From contig JAVHXQ010000002.1 in assembly GCA_031119555.1 (NCBI GenBank), forward strand, positions 1 to 64,000: DNA of 64,000 nt, written 5' to 3'. Source of the stretch: Candidatus Dactylopiibacterium sp. GTDB lineage: Bacteria; Pseudomonadota; Gammaproteobacteria; Burkholderiales; Rhodocyclaceae. Every line of letters starts with the position of its first letter. Positions within the stretch are counted from its first letter, which is position 1. Below, piece by piece: positions 37,666 to 47,691 of the stretch. A program made the position numbers and the translations under genes. The notes beneath the pieces are model-generated. The model was not told the origin of the DNA, ran no database searches, and worked only from the letters and a program-made list of their open reading frames with translations.

Positions 37666-40359
37666 ATGGCAGCTGACATGTGTGAGATCTGCGGCGTGCG
37701 TCCCGCCAGCATGGCGGTGACGGTGTCGCAGAACGGTCGGCACCGGCAGATGAACCTCTGCGAATACGACTACGCGCGTCTGACACGTGAGCAGCGGCAT
37801 GCCTCGCCGCTGGAATCCCTCTTCTCCGCCGGCCCCCCTGCAGAGGGCGCGGCGGGCCTGACGGGCGACAAGGCGCAGCCGGACGCACCCGACGCGGGCC
37901 GCGAGCGGCACGTCGAAGCCTTCAGCGAGCAGACCAAGGCCATGTTGCAGAAGGCGGCGGAACGGACGCTGCAGGGCGGGCATCCCGAGATCGACACCGA
38001 GCAGCTGCTGCATGTGCTGCCCGACAGCGACGCGATCCAGGCCATCCTGAAGCAGTTCAAGGCCAGTCCCGCCGAACTGCGGGCCGAGATCGAGCGGCGC
38101 AGCCCGCCCGCAGCCCCCGGCGACGCGGCCGACAGAGGCGAGGACGACGTCGGGGTCTCTCCCAGAGTGAAAAGCGCGCTGAACCGCGCCTATACCGCCG
38201 CGCGCGAGATGGGCCATCGCTACGTGGGGCCCGAGCATGTGCTGATCGGTCTGTCCGAGGTCTCCGACAGCCGGGCGGGTACGCTGTTGAAGAAATACGG
38301 CCTCACGCCGCAGGCCTTGCGCCGGCAGACCGTGAAGGTCGTGGGCAAGGGCGCGCAGGACGGCCGTATCGAGCTGCCCTCCGCCACGCCGCGGCTCGAC
38401 AGCGTGAGCCGCGATCTGACGGCGATGGCACGGGATGGCCGGCTCGATCCCGTCATCGGGCGCTCGCATCAGATCGAGACGACGATAGAGATCCTGGCCC
38501 GCCGCAAGAAGAACAACCCGGTGCTCATCGGCGAGCCCGGCGTGGGCAAGACGGCGATCGTCGAGGGGCTGGCCCAGCGCATGGCCAATGGCGAGGTGCC
38601 GGAAGCGCTGCGCGACAAGCGGCTGGTGGAGCTGAACGTCAATGCGCTGGTGGCGGGCGCCAAGTACCGTGGCGAGTTCGAGGAGCGCGTCCGGCAGCTG
38701 ATGGAGGAGATCGACGCCCGCAAGGACCATCTGGTGCTGTTCATCGACGAGGTGCACACCATCGTCGGCGCGGGTCAGGGCGGCGAGAGCCGGCTGGACA
38801 TCGCCAACACGTTCAAGCCCGCCATGGCGCGTGGCGAGCTGAACCTGATCGGTGCGACGACGCTGGCGGAGTACCAGAAGCACATCGAGAAGGATGCCGC
38901 GCTGGAACGCCGCTTCCAGCCCGTGCTGGTGCCCGAGCCCACGGTGGATCAGACCATCAACATCCTGCGCGGGCTGCGCGATGGCATGGAGGCGCACCAC
39001 CGGGTGGTCGTGCAGGACGAGGCGCTGGTGGCCGCGGCCGAGCTGTCGGACCGCTACATCTCGGGCCGTTTCCTGCCGGACAAGGCGATCGACCTGGTGG
39101 ACCAGGCGGCCGCGCGCGTGCGCCTGTCCACCACCTCGCGCCCGGCCGAGCTGCAGGAGGCCGAGGCCGAGATCGCGGGCCTGCGCCGCGAGCTGGCCTA
39201 TGTCATGTCGCGCAAGAATTTCGACAAGGCCAGGGATTACGAAAACCAGCTCGCCAGGCGCGAGAAGGAACTGGAAGAACAGACGGATGCGTGGCGGGCC
39301 AGGCCCGGCTCATCCCGTGCCGAAGTGGGCGTGGGCGACGTCGCCGACATCGTTTCGCGGCTCACTGGAATCCCCGTCAACGAACTGACGCAGGAGGAAA
39401 GAGAAAGACTCCTGCAGCTCGAAGCGCGTCTGCGGCAGCGCGTGATCGGCCAGGACCACGCCATCGAGGCGGTATCCGATGCGGTCCGCCTGGCACGCGC
39501 CGGGCTGCGGCAGATGAACCGCCCCACCGCCACCTTCCTGTTCCTCGGCCCCACCGGGGTGGGCAAGACGGAGCTGGCGAAAGCCCTGGCGGAGGTGATC
39601 TTCGGAGACGAGGACGCGGTCGTCCGCATCGACATGTCCGAATACATGGAGCGTCACGCCGTGGCGCGGCTGATCGGCGCGCCGCCCGGCTACGTCGGCT
39701 ACGAAGAGGGCGGGCAGCTGACCGAGCGCGTGCGCCGCAAGCCTTACTGCGTGATCCTGCTCGACGAGATCGAAAAGGCCCACGCGGATGTCTGCAACGT
39801 GCTGCTGCAGGTCTTCGGCGATGGCCGGCTCACCGATGGCAAGGGACGCGTGGTGGACTTCAGGAACACCCTCATCATCGCCACCAGCAATCTCGCTTCA
39901 CCGGGCGCCCTGCCCGGCCAGGAAGAGATCACCGACACGCGGCGCGACGAAACGATGCAGGTCCTGCGGGCGCACTTCCGGCCGGAATTCCTGAGCCGCA
40001 TCGACGAGATCATCATCTTCGGCGGTCTGCAGAAAGGCCAGATCGGCAACATCATCCAGCTGCAGCTCGAGGCGATCCGGCAGACGGCGCTCGGGCAGGA
40101 CATCGCGCTGACGTTCGATGCCAGCGTGATCGGCCACCTTGCCGAGGAAGGCTATCAGCCGGAATCCGGCGCCCGCGAGCTGCGCCGCCTGATCCGGCGC
40201 GCCATCGAAGTGCCGCTCGCAAAGCAGATGCTCGCCGGCCACATCCGCGAGGGAGATGCCGTCACCTGCACCTGCAGCGGTCATGGCCGCCTGGATTTCG
40301 TCACCACGCCGCGCCGGCCCGCCCCGCAAGCGCCCGCCGGACAGGACGCCCCGGCCTAG
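37666..40359 (+). CDS. clpG: ClpG/ClpK-type AAA+ disaggregase
   Basis: Stand-alone protein disaggregase of the ClpK/ClpG family, known to confer heat tolerance and usually spread on islands. The 897-residue protein has an N-terminal Cys motif (Cys6, Cys9, Cys32; the usual fourth ligand His is Asp35), a Clp-N repeat domain (about 85-240), AAA-1 with Walker A 289-296 and Walker B around Asp361-Glu362, a short coiled-coil middle domain (about 495-545), and AAA-2 with Walker A 628-635. No IGF/LGF-type ClpP-docking loop follows the second AAA core, so it should not feed ClpP. AGGA lies 7 nt before the ATG at 37666. No small heat-shock gene is adjacent. Confidence 0.88.
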   Translation: MAADMCEICGVRPASMAVTVSQNGRHRQMNLCEYDYARLTREQRHASPLESLFSAGPPAEGAAGLTGDKAQPDAPDAGRERHVEAFSEQTKAMLQKAAERTLQGGHPEIDTEQLLHVLPDSDAIQAILKQFKASPAELRAEIERRSPPAAPGDAADRGEDDVGVSPRVKSALNRAYTAAREMGHRYVGPEHVLIGLSEVSDSRAGTLLKKYGLTPQALRRQTVKVVGKGAQDGRIELPSATPRLDSVSRDLTAMARDGRLDPVIGRSHQIETTIEILARRKKNNPVLIGEPGVGKTAIVEGLAQRMANGEVPEALRDKRLVELNVNALVAGAKYRGEFEERVRQLMEEIDARKDHLVLFIDEVHTIVGAGQGGESRLDIANTFKPAMARGELNLIGATTLAEYQKHIEKDAALERRFQPVLVPEPTVDQTINILRGLRDGMEAHHRVVVQDEALVAAAELSDRYISGRFLPDKAIDLVDQAAARVRLSTTSRPAELQEAEAEIAGLRRELAYVMSRKNFDKARDYENQLARREKELEEQTDAWRARPGSSRAEVGVGDVADIVSRLTGIPVNELTQEERERLLQLEARLRQRVIGQDHAIEAVSDAVRLARAGLRQMNRPTATFLFLGPTGVGKTELAKALAEVIFGDEDAVVRIDMSEYMERHAVARLIGAPPGYVGYEEGGQLTERVRRKPYCVILLDEIEKAHADVCNVLLQVFGDGRLTDGKGRVVDFRNTLIIATSNLASPGALPGQEEITDTRRDETMQVLRAHFRPEFLSRIDEIIIFGGLQKGQIGNIIQLQLEAIRQTALGQDIALTFDASVIGHLAEEGYQPESGARELRRLIRRAIEVPLAKQMLAGHIREGDAVTCTCSGHGRLDFVTTPRRPAPQAPAGQDAPA

Positions 40360-40477
40360 CGGCGCGTGGCGCCCGCGAGCGCCGCACGGACCGCCCGGTC
40401 AGCGGTACGGCGCGTGGCACCTGTTTGCCGCCAGGCGCCCGCCCCTGCGCGGGGCCGTGCCGGCACGCGGGAGGGCG

Positions 40478-42151
40478 CTACAGATCGATCACCACGATGC
40501 GGCCCTTGCCGGCTTTCTTGGCGCGGTACATCGCTTCGTCGGCCTTCTGCAGCAAGGAGTCCGCCGACAGCGCGCAGCTCGGCCGGTAGATCGCCACGCC
40601 CAGGCTCGCACCGACCCGCGCCGTGTTCTCTCCCAGCGTCATGGGCACGCAGATCTCGGCCAGCACCTTCTCGGCCAGCCGCTCGGCGTCGCCCTCCTGC
40701 TTGAGCCCCTCGAACACGATCACGAACTCGTCGCCGGCCAGGCGCACGACCATGTCGGTGCGCCGCACGAGTTCCTGCAGGCGGTGGGCGACCACTTTCA
40801 GCAGCTCGTCGCCGGCCTCGTGCCCCAGCGTGTCATTGACCTGCTTGAACCCGTCCAGATCGATGAAGATCACGGCCATCGGGTCGGCATACCGGTAGGT
40901 GCGCCCTATCGCGCGCGGCAGCAGGATGGACAGCTGACGGCGATTGGCCAGACCGGTCAGGGCATCCTGCGTGGCCTCGCGCTCCAGCAGGGCCTCGACG
41001 CGCTTCTGCTCCGAGATGTCGGTGATGAAGCCCACGAAGAACAACTGTTCATCCACCCTCACCTCGCCCACCGCGAGCCGGATCGGAAACTCGGAACCGT
41101 CCGCGCGCCGCGCGGTCGTCTCGCGCCCGATGCCGATCACCTTCGCCTGCCCGCCGCCCAGATAGTTTTCCAGGTACTGCGCATGCAGCGTGCGGTTCGG
41201 TTCCGACATCAGCATCGTCACGTTCTGCCCGATCAGATCGCCGGGCTGCCAGCCGAACAGCCGCGTCACCGACGGATTCACGGACAGCATGGTGCCGCGC
41301 GGATCGATGGTGATCACCCCATCCACGGCGGTCGCGAAGATCGCCTTCTGGTAGGACTCGCTCAGGCGCAACTGCTTGTAGAGCATGTGGAAACGCAGCA
41401 GCAGGTTGCCCCCCAGCACCGCCGCCGCGAGCACCAGCGTCACCCCCGTGATGATGAGGATGAGCCGGAGGTCCAGCGCCTGCACGTATGCCGGGTCGCC
41501 CTCGCCCACGAAGCGCGCCGCGCTCATGGCCACGTAGTGCATCGCCGCCACCGCCGCTCCGAGCACCGTGCCGCTGAGCAGCGTGATGATCTGCTTGCCG
41601 TACCGCCCGTGCTGGCGCAGACCGAAGCGCAGCCACAGCGCGAACCACGCCAGCAGCACCGAGACCACCAGCGAAGCGGCGAACCACCACGGGTCGTAGC
41701 GCAGCAGGGGCGCCATCTCCATCGCGGCCATGCCCACGTAATGCATGGCGCCGATGCCGCCGCCCACGAGCGCGCCGCCCGCGAAGAGCTGGAAGCGCTC
41801 CGCGTGCTCGCGCGCCAGCATCTCGAGCGCGATCCATGACGCCAGCACGGCCGGCACGATGGAGGCGGCCGTCAGGAAGGTGTCGTAACGGACCGGGGCA
41901 CACAGGCTGAACGCCAGCATGCCGATGAAATGCATCGACCAGATCCCGACCCCCAGCGCCAGCGAGCCCGTGACCACCGCCAGGTGGCGATAGCGCGCGT
42001 CCCTGAGTTCCCTGGCGATCCCCGCGATCTGCATGGCGACGCTGCAGATGAGTATCGCGATCAACACGGACAGGGCCACCAGCTGAAGGTCATACACCCC
42101 CAGCACCAGCAGCGAAGGCGCCCCGCCCATCCAGAAGAATTGCTCCAGCAT
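40478..42151 (-). CDS. MHYT-PAS-GGDEF membrane diguanylate cyclase
   Basis: A 557-residue signalling protein. An N-terminal seven-helix MHYT sensor domain carries SMHFIGM, AMHYVGM and AMHYVAM motifs thought to bind a metal and sense a diatomic gas. A PAS domain (about 260-380) and a GGDEF domain (about 390-557) follow. The signature reads AGDEF, which is catalytically competent in other cyclases, and there is no EAL domain, so c-di-GMP synthesis is expected. I start at the ATG at 42151 because AGGGG is 6 nt upstream; an ATG two codons earlier sits too close to that site. Confidence 0.9.
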   Translation of the reverse strand: MLEQFFWMGGAPSLLVLGVYDLQLVALSVLIAILICSVAMQIAGIARELRDARYRHLAVVTGSLALGVGIWSMHFIGMLAFSLCAPVRYDTFLTAASIVPAVLASWIALEMLAREHAERFQLFAGGALVGGGIGAMHYVGMAAMEMAPLLRYDPWWFAASLVVSVLLAWFALWLRFGLRQHGRYGKQIITLLSGTVLGAAVAAMHYVAMSAARFVGEGDPAYVQALDLRLILIITGVTLVLAAAVLGGNLLLRFHMLYKQLRLSESYQKAIFATAVDGVITIDPRGTMLSVNPSVTRLFGWQPGDLIGQNVTMLMSEPNRTLHAQYLENYLGGGQAKVIGIGRETTARRADGSEFPIRLAVGEVRVDEQLFFVGFITDISEQKRVEALLEREATQDALTGLANRRQLSILLPRAIGRTYRYADPMAVIFIDLDGFKQVNDTLGHEAGDELLKVVAHRLQELVRRTDMVVRLAGDEFVIVFEGLKQEGDAERLAEKVLAEICVPMTLGENTARVGASLGVAIYRPSCALSADSLLQKADEAMYRAKKAGKGRIVVIDL

Positions 42152-42683
42152 CAGCATCCCCTTGTCCAGCGGCCGGCCGGCCGCTCCGATTCAGGCTGAT
42201 CCCGCCCATTCACAGCAGATGACGCCTCCTTCACGGGCGGGGTGGAACTGGCAGGCCCCGGTCATCGCGAAGGCCCCAAGCAGCGAGGGGTGGCGCCATG
42301 ATGAAGCAGAATGCCCGGCAATACGCCCCCGGCATGCGCGAATGGGCCGTCCGCGCCCGTCTCTTCGCGCACATGAGGCGGGGAAACCACAACACCCTCG
42401 GGGCGCCACCGCGTCCGCCTCGCCGGCAGGCCGTCCGCACGCCCCGCCATGACGGAGGCATCGTCCCGACCCATGGGTGCCACGGCGAGGCCGCATGACG
42501 TGACCCGGCCGGCGTGCTGGCCTGTGTAGCGCGAAACGCGCTGGCGGCAGCCCGCCGCGAAGGCGCCTCGCGCGGCGCGCGACGGCCGCCTCCGGGCAAA
42601 GGCCGCTTCCGTCGTGCGGCCACGCCACCCGTCTTCGTGCCGCCCAGGGCGAGGGCGGATCGCCCGGGGTCAGGCCGGGCGCG
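42152..42683. other. 530-bp stretch without a recognisable gene
   Basis: Between the GGDEF gene and guaD, both leftward. Only overlapping short GC-rich frames in several registers were seen, none with a plausible Shine-Dalgarno or family resemblance. An AAGGAGG motif near 42223-42229 (minus strand) is not followed by an open frame longer than two codons. It may hold promoter elements for the GGDEF gene or decayed DNA. Confidence 0.5.
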
Positions 42684-44015
42684 TCAGGCGGCGACGCTTT
42701 CCCACACCCGCTCGCCGAGCACGTGGGTGGCGGCGACGCAGCGCTCGTCTCCCAGCATCATGAGCGCGAAGAGGCGCTCGGCGAGCGTGCTGGCGTAACG
42801 CAGGCGGAAATCCAGCTCGGGGATGCGCGTGCTGTCGAGAACGACGAAATCGGCCTCGCGCCCGGGCAGGAAGTTGCCGATCGCATGATCGAGCGCCAGC
42901 GCATGGGCGCCCCCCAGCGTGGCGAGATACCACGCCCGCCAGGGCGACAGGGTCTGCCCGCCCGCCTGCCCCACCTCGTAGGCCGCGCCCATCGTGCGCA
43001 GCATCGACAGACTGGTGCCGCCGCCCACGTCGGTCGCCAGCCCCAGCGGCACGCCCGCCCGGCCCAGATCGGCATGCGCGCACCAGCCGCTGCCCAGGAA
43101 CAGGTTGGAGGTCGGGCAGAAGGCGATCGCGGTCTGGCTGCCGGCAAGGCGTTCGCGCTCGCTGGCCGAGAGGTGGATGCCGTGACCGTAAATGGCGCCG
43201 CGTCCGACGAGGCCGAAGCTCTCATACACCTCGAGATAGTCGCGCTGCGCGGGGAAGAGTTCGCGCACCCATGCGATCTCGCGCGTGTTCTCCGACAGGT
43301 GCGACTGCAGGTGCATGTCGGGCCGCGAGCGGAAGAGTTCGCCCGCCACCTCGAGCTGCTCGGGCGAGGACGTGGGCGCGAACCGGGGCGTCACGGTGTA
43401 GCCCAGGCGGCCCCGGCCATGCCAGCGCGCGATCAGCGCGGCACTGTCGCTGAGCGCGGTGGCGGGCGTGTCGCGCAGGAACTCCGGGCAATTGCGGTCC
43501 ATCAGCACCTTGCCGCAGAGCATGCGCAGCTTGCGCTTGTCGGCCTCGACGAAGAACGCCTCCACCGATTGCGGATGCACCGTCGCATAAACCGAAGCGG
43601 TCGTGGTGCCATGCGCGAGCAGGCGGTCGAGGAAGAAGCTCGCGGTCTCGCGCGCGACGTTCTCGTCGGCGAGCGCGCGTTCGGCCGGAAAGGTGTAATC
43701 GGTCAGCCAGTCGAGCAGCTGGCGCCCCCAGGAACCCAGCACGCGCAGCTGCGGATAGTGCACATGACTATCGACGAAGCCCGGCAGCAGCAACTTGCCA
43801 CGGTAGTCGCAAAGGCGGGCCGCATCGCGCCGCGCGACGGGAACAGCCGCCTCCAGCGCGGCGAAATCGCCGCAGAAGCTCACGTGGCCGTCTTCGACGA
43901 AGAGCGCGCCGTCCTCGAAGTACTGCCACGCCCGCGGATCGTCGTGCTCGCCGGGGTCCGCGAGGAAATGCAGGATGGACGCGCGGACGAGAAGGCGGGC
44001 GGGTTGCGGGTTCAT
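42684..44015 (-). CDS. guaD: Guanine deaminase
   Basis: Converts guanine to xanthine and ammonia in purine salvage or catabolism. The 443-residue amidohydrolase has the metal motif HVHYPQ (His84, His86), SHLSEN, YGHGIHLS and the C-terminal Asp in ATDVGGG. Length matches bacterial GuaD. AGGAG sits 6 nt before the ATG. It follows the two purine-transporter permeases on the same strand, but an intrinsic terminator lies between. Confidence 0.95.
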   Translation of the reverse strand: MNPQPARLLVRASILHFLADPGEHDDPRAWQYFEDGALFVEDGHVSFCGDFAALEAAVPVARRDAARLCDYRGKLLLPGFVDSHVHYPQLRVLGSWGRQLLDWLTDYTFPAERALADENVARETASFFLDRLLAHGTTTASVYATVHPQSVEAFFVEADKRKLRMLCGKVLMDRNCPEFLRDTPATALSDSAALIARWHGRGRLGYTVTPRFAPTSSPEQLEVAGELFRSRPDMHLQSHLSENTREIAWVRELFPAQRDYLEVYESFGLVGRGAIYGHGIHLSASERERLAGSQTAIAFCPTSNLFLGSGWCAHADLGRAGVPLGLATDVGGGTSLSMLRTMGAAYEVGQAGGQTLSPWRAWYLATLGGAHALALDHAIGNFLPGREADFVVLDSTRIPELDFRLRYASTLAERLFALMMLGDERCVAATHVLGERVWESVAA

Positions 44016-44042
44016 GTCGGTTCTCCTGGGGTCGGGCGCGTG

Positions 44043-44074
44043 AAAACGCCCTGCCGGAAAGATCCGGCAGGGCG
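44043..44074 (-). terminator. Intrinsic terminator between the ABC permease and guaD
   Basis: On the minus strand CGCCCTGCCGG (44064-44074 read in reverse) and CCGGCAGGGCG form a perfect 11-bp stem with a 6-nt loop, followed by TTTT. It ends 27 nt before the guaD ATG. An alternative upstream hairpin GCGCG-CCCTT-CGCGC overlaps its 5' arm and could act as antiterminator. Confidence 0.8.
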
Positions 44075-44096
44075 CGAAGGGCGCGCACTTCGTTTT

Positions 44097-45014
44097 TTAG
44101 TGACTGATGAAGGGCTTGCCAAGCGAGGCCGGCAGGTTCAGCAGCAGATGCCGGCGATCGCGCGAGATCAGCACCAGCACGACGATGGTGGCCACATAAG
44201 GAATCGCGGCCAGCAACTGCGAAGGCAGCTCCACGCCCAGGCCCTGCGCATGCAGCTGCAGGATGGTCATGCCGCCGAAAAGATAAGCGCCCAGCATCAG
44301 GCGGCCCGGCCGCCAGGTGGCGAACACCACCAGCGCCACCGCGATCCAGCCGCGTCCGGCGGTCATGTTCTGCACCCACAGCGGCGTATACACGGTGGAC
44401 AGATATGCCCCCGCCATGCCCGCCATCGCCCCGCCGAAACAGGTGGCGGCGTAACGGATGCCCGTGACGTTGTACCCGATCGCGTGCGCGGCCTCGGGGC
44501 TCTCGCCCACCGCGCGCAGGATCAGCCCCCAGCGCGTGCGCGCCAGCACCCAGGCCACGAGCACGAACGCGAGCCACGACAGATACACCACCCAGGTCTG
44601 CTGGAAGAGCACCGGCCCCAGCACCGGAATCTGCGCCAGCAGCGGAATGTCGAGCGGGCGCAGGCCAGGCAGGCTCTGACTCACGAAGAACTGGCCGACG
44701 AAGGCCGACAGACCGATGCCGAAGATCGTGAGCGCCAGGCCGGTGGCCGGCTGGTTGGTGCCCAGCGAAAGGGTGAGGAAGGCGAACGGCAACACCGCGA
44801 GCACCCCCGCCAGCGCCCCGAAGAACAGGCCGCCGGCCACGCCCCAGTGCAGCGCGGCGGCAAAGCCGGCGACCGCGCCGATCAGCATCATGCCTTCGAC
44901 CCCCAGGTTGATGACGCCGCTGCGTTCGGCGACGAGTTCGCCCAGGCCCGCGAAGATCAGGGGCGTGGCCGCCGCCATGGTGGTGGCCAGAATCGGGATC
45001 AGGTGATCGAGCAT
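44097..45014 (-). CDS. Nucleoside/purine ABC transporter permease (second subunit)
   Basis: A 305-residue inner-membrane protein with about eight hydrophobic segments, of the BPD_transp_2 family found in BMP-type nucleoside uptake systems. The motif ERSGVINLGVEGMMLIGA is diagnostic of the NupQ/YufQ-like subunit. AGGAG lies 7 nt before the ATG at 45014, and the gene starts 4 nt after the other permease. Clustered with guaD, so purine or nucleoside uptake is likely. Confidence 0.9.
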   Translation of the reverse strand: MLDHLIPILATTMAAATPLIFAGLGELVAERSGVINLGVEGMMLIGAVAGFAAALHWGVAGGLFFGALAGVLAVLPFAFLTLSLGTNQPATGLALTIFGIGLSAFVGQFFVSQSLPGLRPLDIPLLAQIPVLGPVLFQQTWVVYLSWLAFVLVAWVLARTRWGLILRAVGESPEAAHAIGYNVTGIRYAATCFGGAMAGMAGAYLSTVYTPLWVQNMTAGRGWIAVALVVFATWRPGRLMLGAYLFGGMTILQLHAQGLGVELPSQLLAAIPYVATIVVLVLISRDRRHLLLNLPASLGKPFISH

Positions 45015-45018
45015 GGCG

Positions 45019-46095
45019 TCACTCCTTGCCGCCGGCAGCCTGACGGCGCCGCTTGAGACGGTAATCGACGAAGGCATCCGCCCCCAGCAGGAAGAACAGC
45101 AGCATGCCCTGGAAGAGCCAGCTGATGGCCGCCGGCAGCTGCATGGAAACCTGTGCGGCCTCGCCGCCCAGATAGATCAGCGCCATCAGCAGGCCGGCGA
45201 GCACGATGCCCAGCGGATGCAGGCGGCCGACCCAGGCCACGATGATCGCGGCGTAGCCATACCCCGGCGACAGCGACAGCGTGAGCTGGCCGACCGGCCC
45301 CGCCGCCTCGGCCGCGCCCGCGATGCCCGCCGCCGCGCCCGACACCACGAGGCTCAGCCAGACCGTGCGGCTGGCCGAAAAGCCCGCGTAGCGCGCCGCC
45401 GCCACGGCCTCGCCGCCCACGGCGAGCTGGTAGGCCGCGAAGCTGCGGCTCACGAAGAGCCAGAACAGCGGAACCGCGATCACGGTGATCCAGACCGAGG
45501 TATTCACGCGCAGGCCTTCGAACAGCGGGGCGAACATCGCCGCTTCCGAGAACAGGATGGACTGCGGAAAATTCGTGCCGCCCGGATCGCGCCACGGGCT
45601 GCTCACGAGCCACGACAGCAGGTAGGTCGCCACGTAGGTGAGCATCAGCGTGGTCAGCGTCTCCTGCGCCTGGTAGCGCGTGCGCAGCCAGGCCGGAATG
45701 GCGCCCCACAGACCGCCGCCGACCGCGCCCGCGACGACCATCGCGGGCAGGATCCAGGCCGCGTCCATGCCATCGGTGTAGATCGCCACGCCCGAGGCAC
45801 AGATCGCCCCCGCGAGCAGTTGCCCTTCGGCGCCGATGTTGTAGATGCGGGCACGGAAACCCAGCGCCAGCCCCTGCGCGATCAGGATCAGCGGAGACGC
45901 CTTGAGCGCGAGCTCGCTCCAGCCGTTGGCGGTTTCCAGCGGCTCGATGAAGAAAACGTGAAAGGCCTGCAGCGGCGGCTTGCCGAGCATGGCGAAGAGG
46001 ATGGCGGCCACCACCAGCGTGAGCAGGATGGCCAGCGGCGGCGCCGCCCAGCGCATGACACGTGACGGATTGGGACGGGCTTCGATGAGTTGCAT
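45019..46095 (-). CDS. Nucleoside/purine ABC transporter permease (first subunit)
   Basis: A 358-residue multi-pass membrane protein of the NupP/YufP-like type, with the subunit motif RIYNIGAEGQLLAGAICASG. It starts 7 nt after the ATPase gene stop and pairs with the second permease to form the channel. The neighbouring binding protein and guanine deaminase suggest purine uptake. Confidence 0.9.
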   Translation of the reverse strand: MQLIEARPNPSRVMRWAAPPLAILLTLVVAAILFAMLGKPPLQAFHVFFIEPLETANGWSELALKASPLILIAQGLALGFRARIYNIGAEGQLLAGAICASGVAIYTDGMDAAWILPAMVVAGAVGGGLWGAIPAWLRTRYQAQETLTTLMLTYVATYLLSWLVSSPWRDPGGTNFPQSILFSEAAMFAPLFEGLRVNTSVWITVIAVPLFWLFVSRSFAAYQLAVGGEAVAAARYAGFSASRTVWLSLVVSGAAAGIAGAAEAAGPVGQLTLSLSPGYGYAAIIVAWVGRLHPLGIVLAGLLMALIYLGGEAAQVSMQLPAAISWLFQGMLLFFLLGADAFVDYRLKRRRQAAGGKE

Positions 46096-46102
46096 GTCGG
46101 GT

Positions 46103-47632
46103 TCAGGCGGGCTGTTCTTGGGGGCCGGACATCAGCAGTCCGATCTGTTCGGCGTCGGTCTGGTCCTTCGGGACGGGCGGCGAGAGGCGCCCGCCGGCCA
46201 GCACGGCGATGCGGTCGCAGATCTCGAACAACTCCTCGAGTTCCTCCGAGACCACCAGTACCGCCACGCCGCTGCGTGCCAGATCGAGCAGGGTCTGGCG
46301 CAGGAAGGCCGCCGCGCCCACGTCCACGCCCCAGGTTGGCTGCGCCACGATCATGAGCTTGGGCGCCTGCATGATCTCGCGGCCGACGATGAATTTCTGC
46401 AGGTTGCCGCCGGAAAGGCTGCGCGCGGCCGATTGCGGCCCGTTGCAGCGCACGTCGAACCGCTCGATGCAGCGCGCGGCGAACTCACGCGCGCGGCCGA
46501 AGCTCAACAGCCCGTGGCGGCGCAGCGCCGGCTGCCGGTGCGCGGTCAGGATGAAATTCTCGGCCAGGCTCATGCCCGGCACCGCGCCGCGCCCGAGACG
46601 TTCCTCGGGCACGAAGGCCAGCCCCATGTCGCGCCGCTGGCCGGCATGCAGGTGGCCCACGGGCACGCCCGCGATCGACACCGACTCCGGCCGGCCCTGG
46701 GTTTCACCGGACAGCGCGGACAGCAGCTCGGCCTGGCCGTTGCCGGAAATCCCCGCGATGCCGACCACTTCGCCGGCATTCACGGTCAGGGAAATGTCGT
46801 GCAGCGACACGCCGAAGGGATCGGCGCTGATGCGGCGGATCCTGTCGATCTGCAGCACCGCCCGCGCCTCGCCCGCGTAGGCCGGCGCATGACACACGGG
46901 CAGCTCGCGGCCGATCATCATGCGCGCGAGCGTGGCGGGCGTTTCGTTGCGCGGATCGGTCTCGCCCGTCACGCGGCCGCCCTGCATCACCGTGGCGCGG
47001 TGACAGAGCGCCTGGATTTCATGCAGCTTGTGGCTGATGTAGAGGATGCTCACGCCCTCGCTGGCCAGCTGGCGCAGCGTGTCGAAGAGGCGGCGCACGG
47101 CCTGCGGCGTCAGCACCGAGGTCGGCTCGTCGAGGATCAGCAGCTGCGGGTTCTGCAACAGGCAGCGCACGATCTCGACCCGCTGCCGCTCCCCCACCGA
47201 AAGACTATGTACGAGGCGCTGCGGATCGAGCGGAAGGCCGTATTTTTCGGAAACGTCCTTCACGCGCACCGCCAGCGCCGCGAGGTCGAAGCGGCCCTCG
47301 AGCGCCATCGCGATGTTTTCCACCACGGTCAGCGTCTCGAAAAGCTGGAAATGCTGGAACACCATGCCAATGCCCAGCTGGCGCGCCGCCGAAGGGCTCC
47401 CCACGCGCACCTCGCGGCCATTCCACATGATCTGGCCGGCATCGGCCTGCACCGCGCCATAGATGATCTTCATGAGCGTGCTCTTGCCGGCCCCGTTCTC
47501 GCCGAGCACGGCGTGAATCTCGCCCGGCTGCACGCTCAGGCTCACGTCATCGTTGGCCACCACGCCCGGGTAGCGTTTGGTGATGTGGCACAGGGCCAGG
47601 CGGGGCGGCGGGACTCTCGGGGGGGCGCTCAT
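46103..47632 (-). CDS. Nucleoside/purine ABC transporter ATPase, double nucleotide-binding protein
   Basis: A 509-residue fused ABC ATPase. The first half has Walker A GENGAGKST, a signature LSVGERQRVEI and Walker B LLILDEPT. The second half is degenerate: its P-loop reads GISGNGQ and its Walker B LMIVAQPTWGVD lacks the catalytic Glu, while the signature is LSGGNLQK, as in other double-ATPases of this family. Start is the ATG at 47632 (MSAPPRVPPPRLAL). It heads the ATPase-permease-permease-guaD unit. Confidence 0.93.
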   Translation of the reverse strand: MSAPPRVPPPRLALCHITKRYPGVVANDDVSLSVQPGEIHAVLGENGAGKSTLMKIIYGAVQADAGQIMWNGREVRVGSPSAARQLGIGMVFQHFQLFETLTVVENIAMALEGRFDLAALAVRVKDVSEKYGLPLDPQRLVHSLSVGERQRVEIVRCLLQNPQLLILDEPTSVLTPQAVRRLFDTLRQLASEGVSILYISHKLHEIQALCHRATVMQGGRVTGETDPRNETPATLARMMIGRELPVCHAPAYAGEARAVLQIDRIRRISADPFGVSLHDISLTVNAGEVVGIAGISGNGQAELLSALSGETQGRPESVSIAGVPVGHLHAGQRRDMGLAFVPEERLGRGAVPGMSLAENFILTAHRQPALRRHGLLSFGRAREFAARCIERFDVRCNGPQSAARSLSGGNLQKFIVGREIMQAPKLMIVAQPTWGVDVGAAAFLRQTLLDLARSGVAVLVVSEELEELFEICDRIAVLAGGRLSPPVPKDQTDAEQIGLLMSGPQEQPA

Positions 47633-47691
47633 GGCAGGCGGCTCGAAACGGCTGACAAACGAGGCCGGAGTGTACCAGCCCACGCCCGGCT

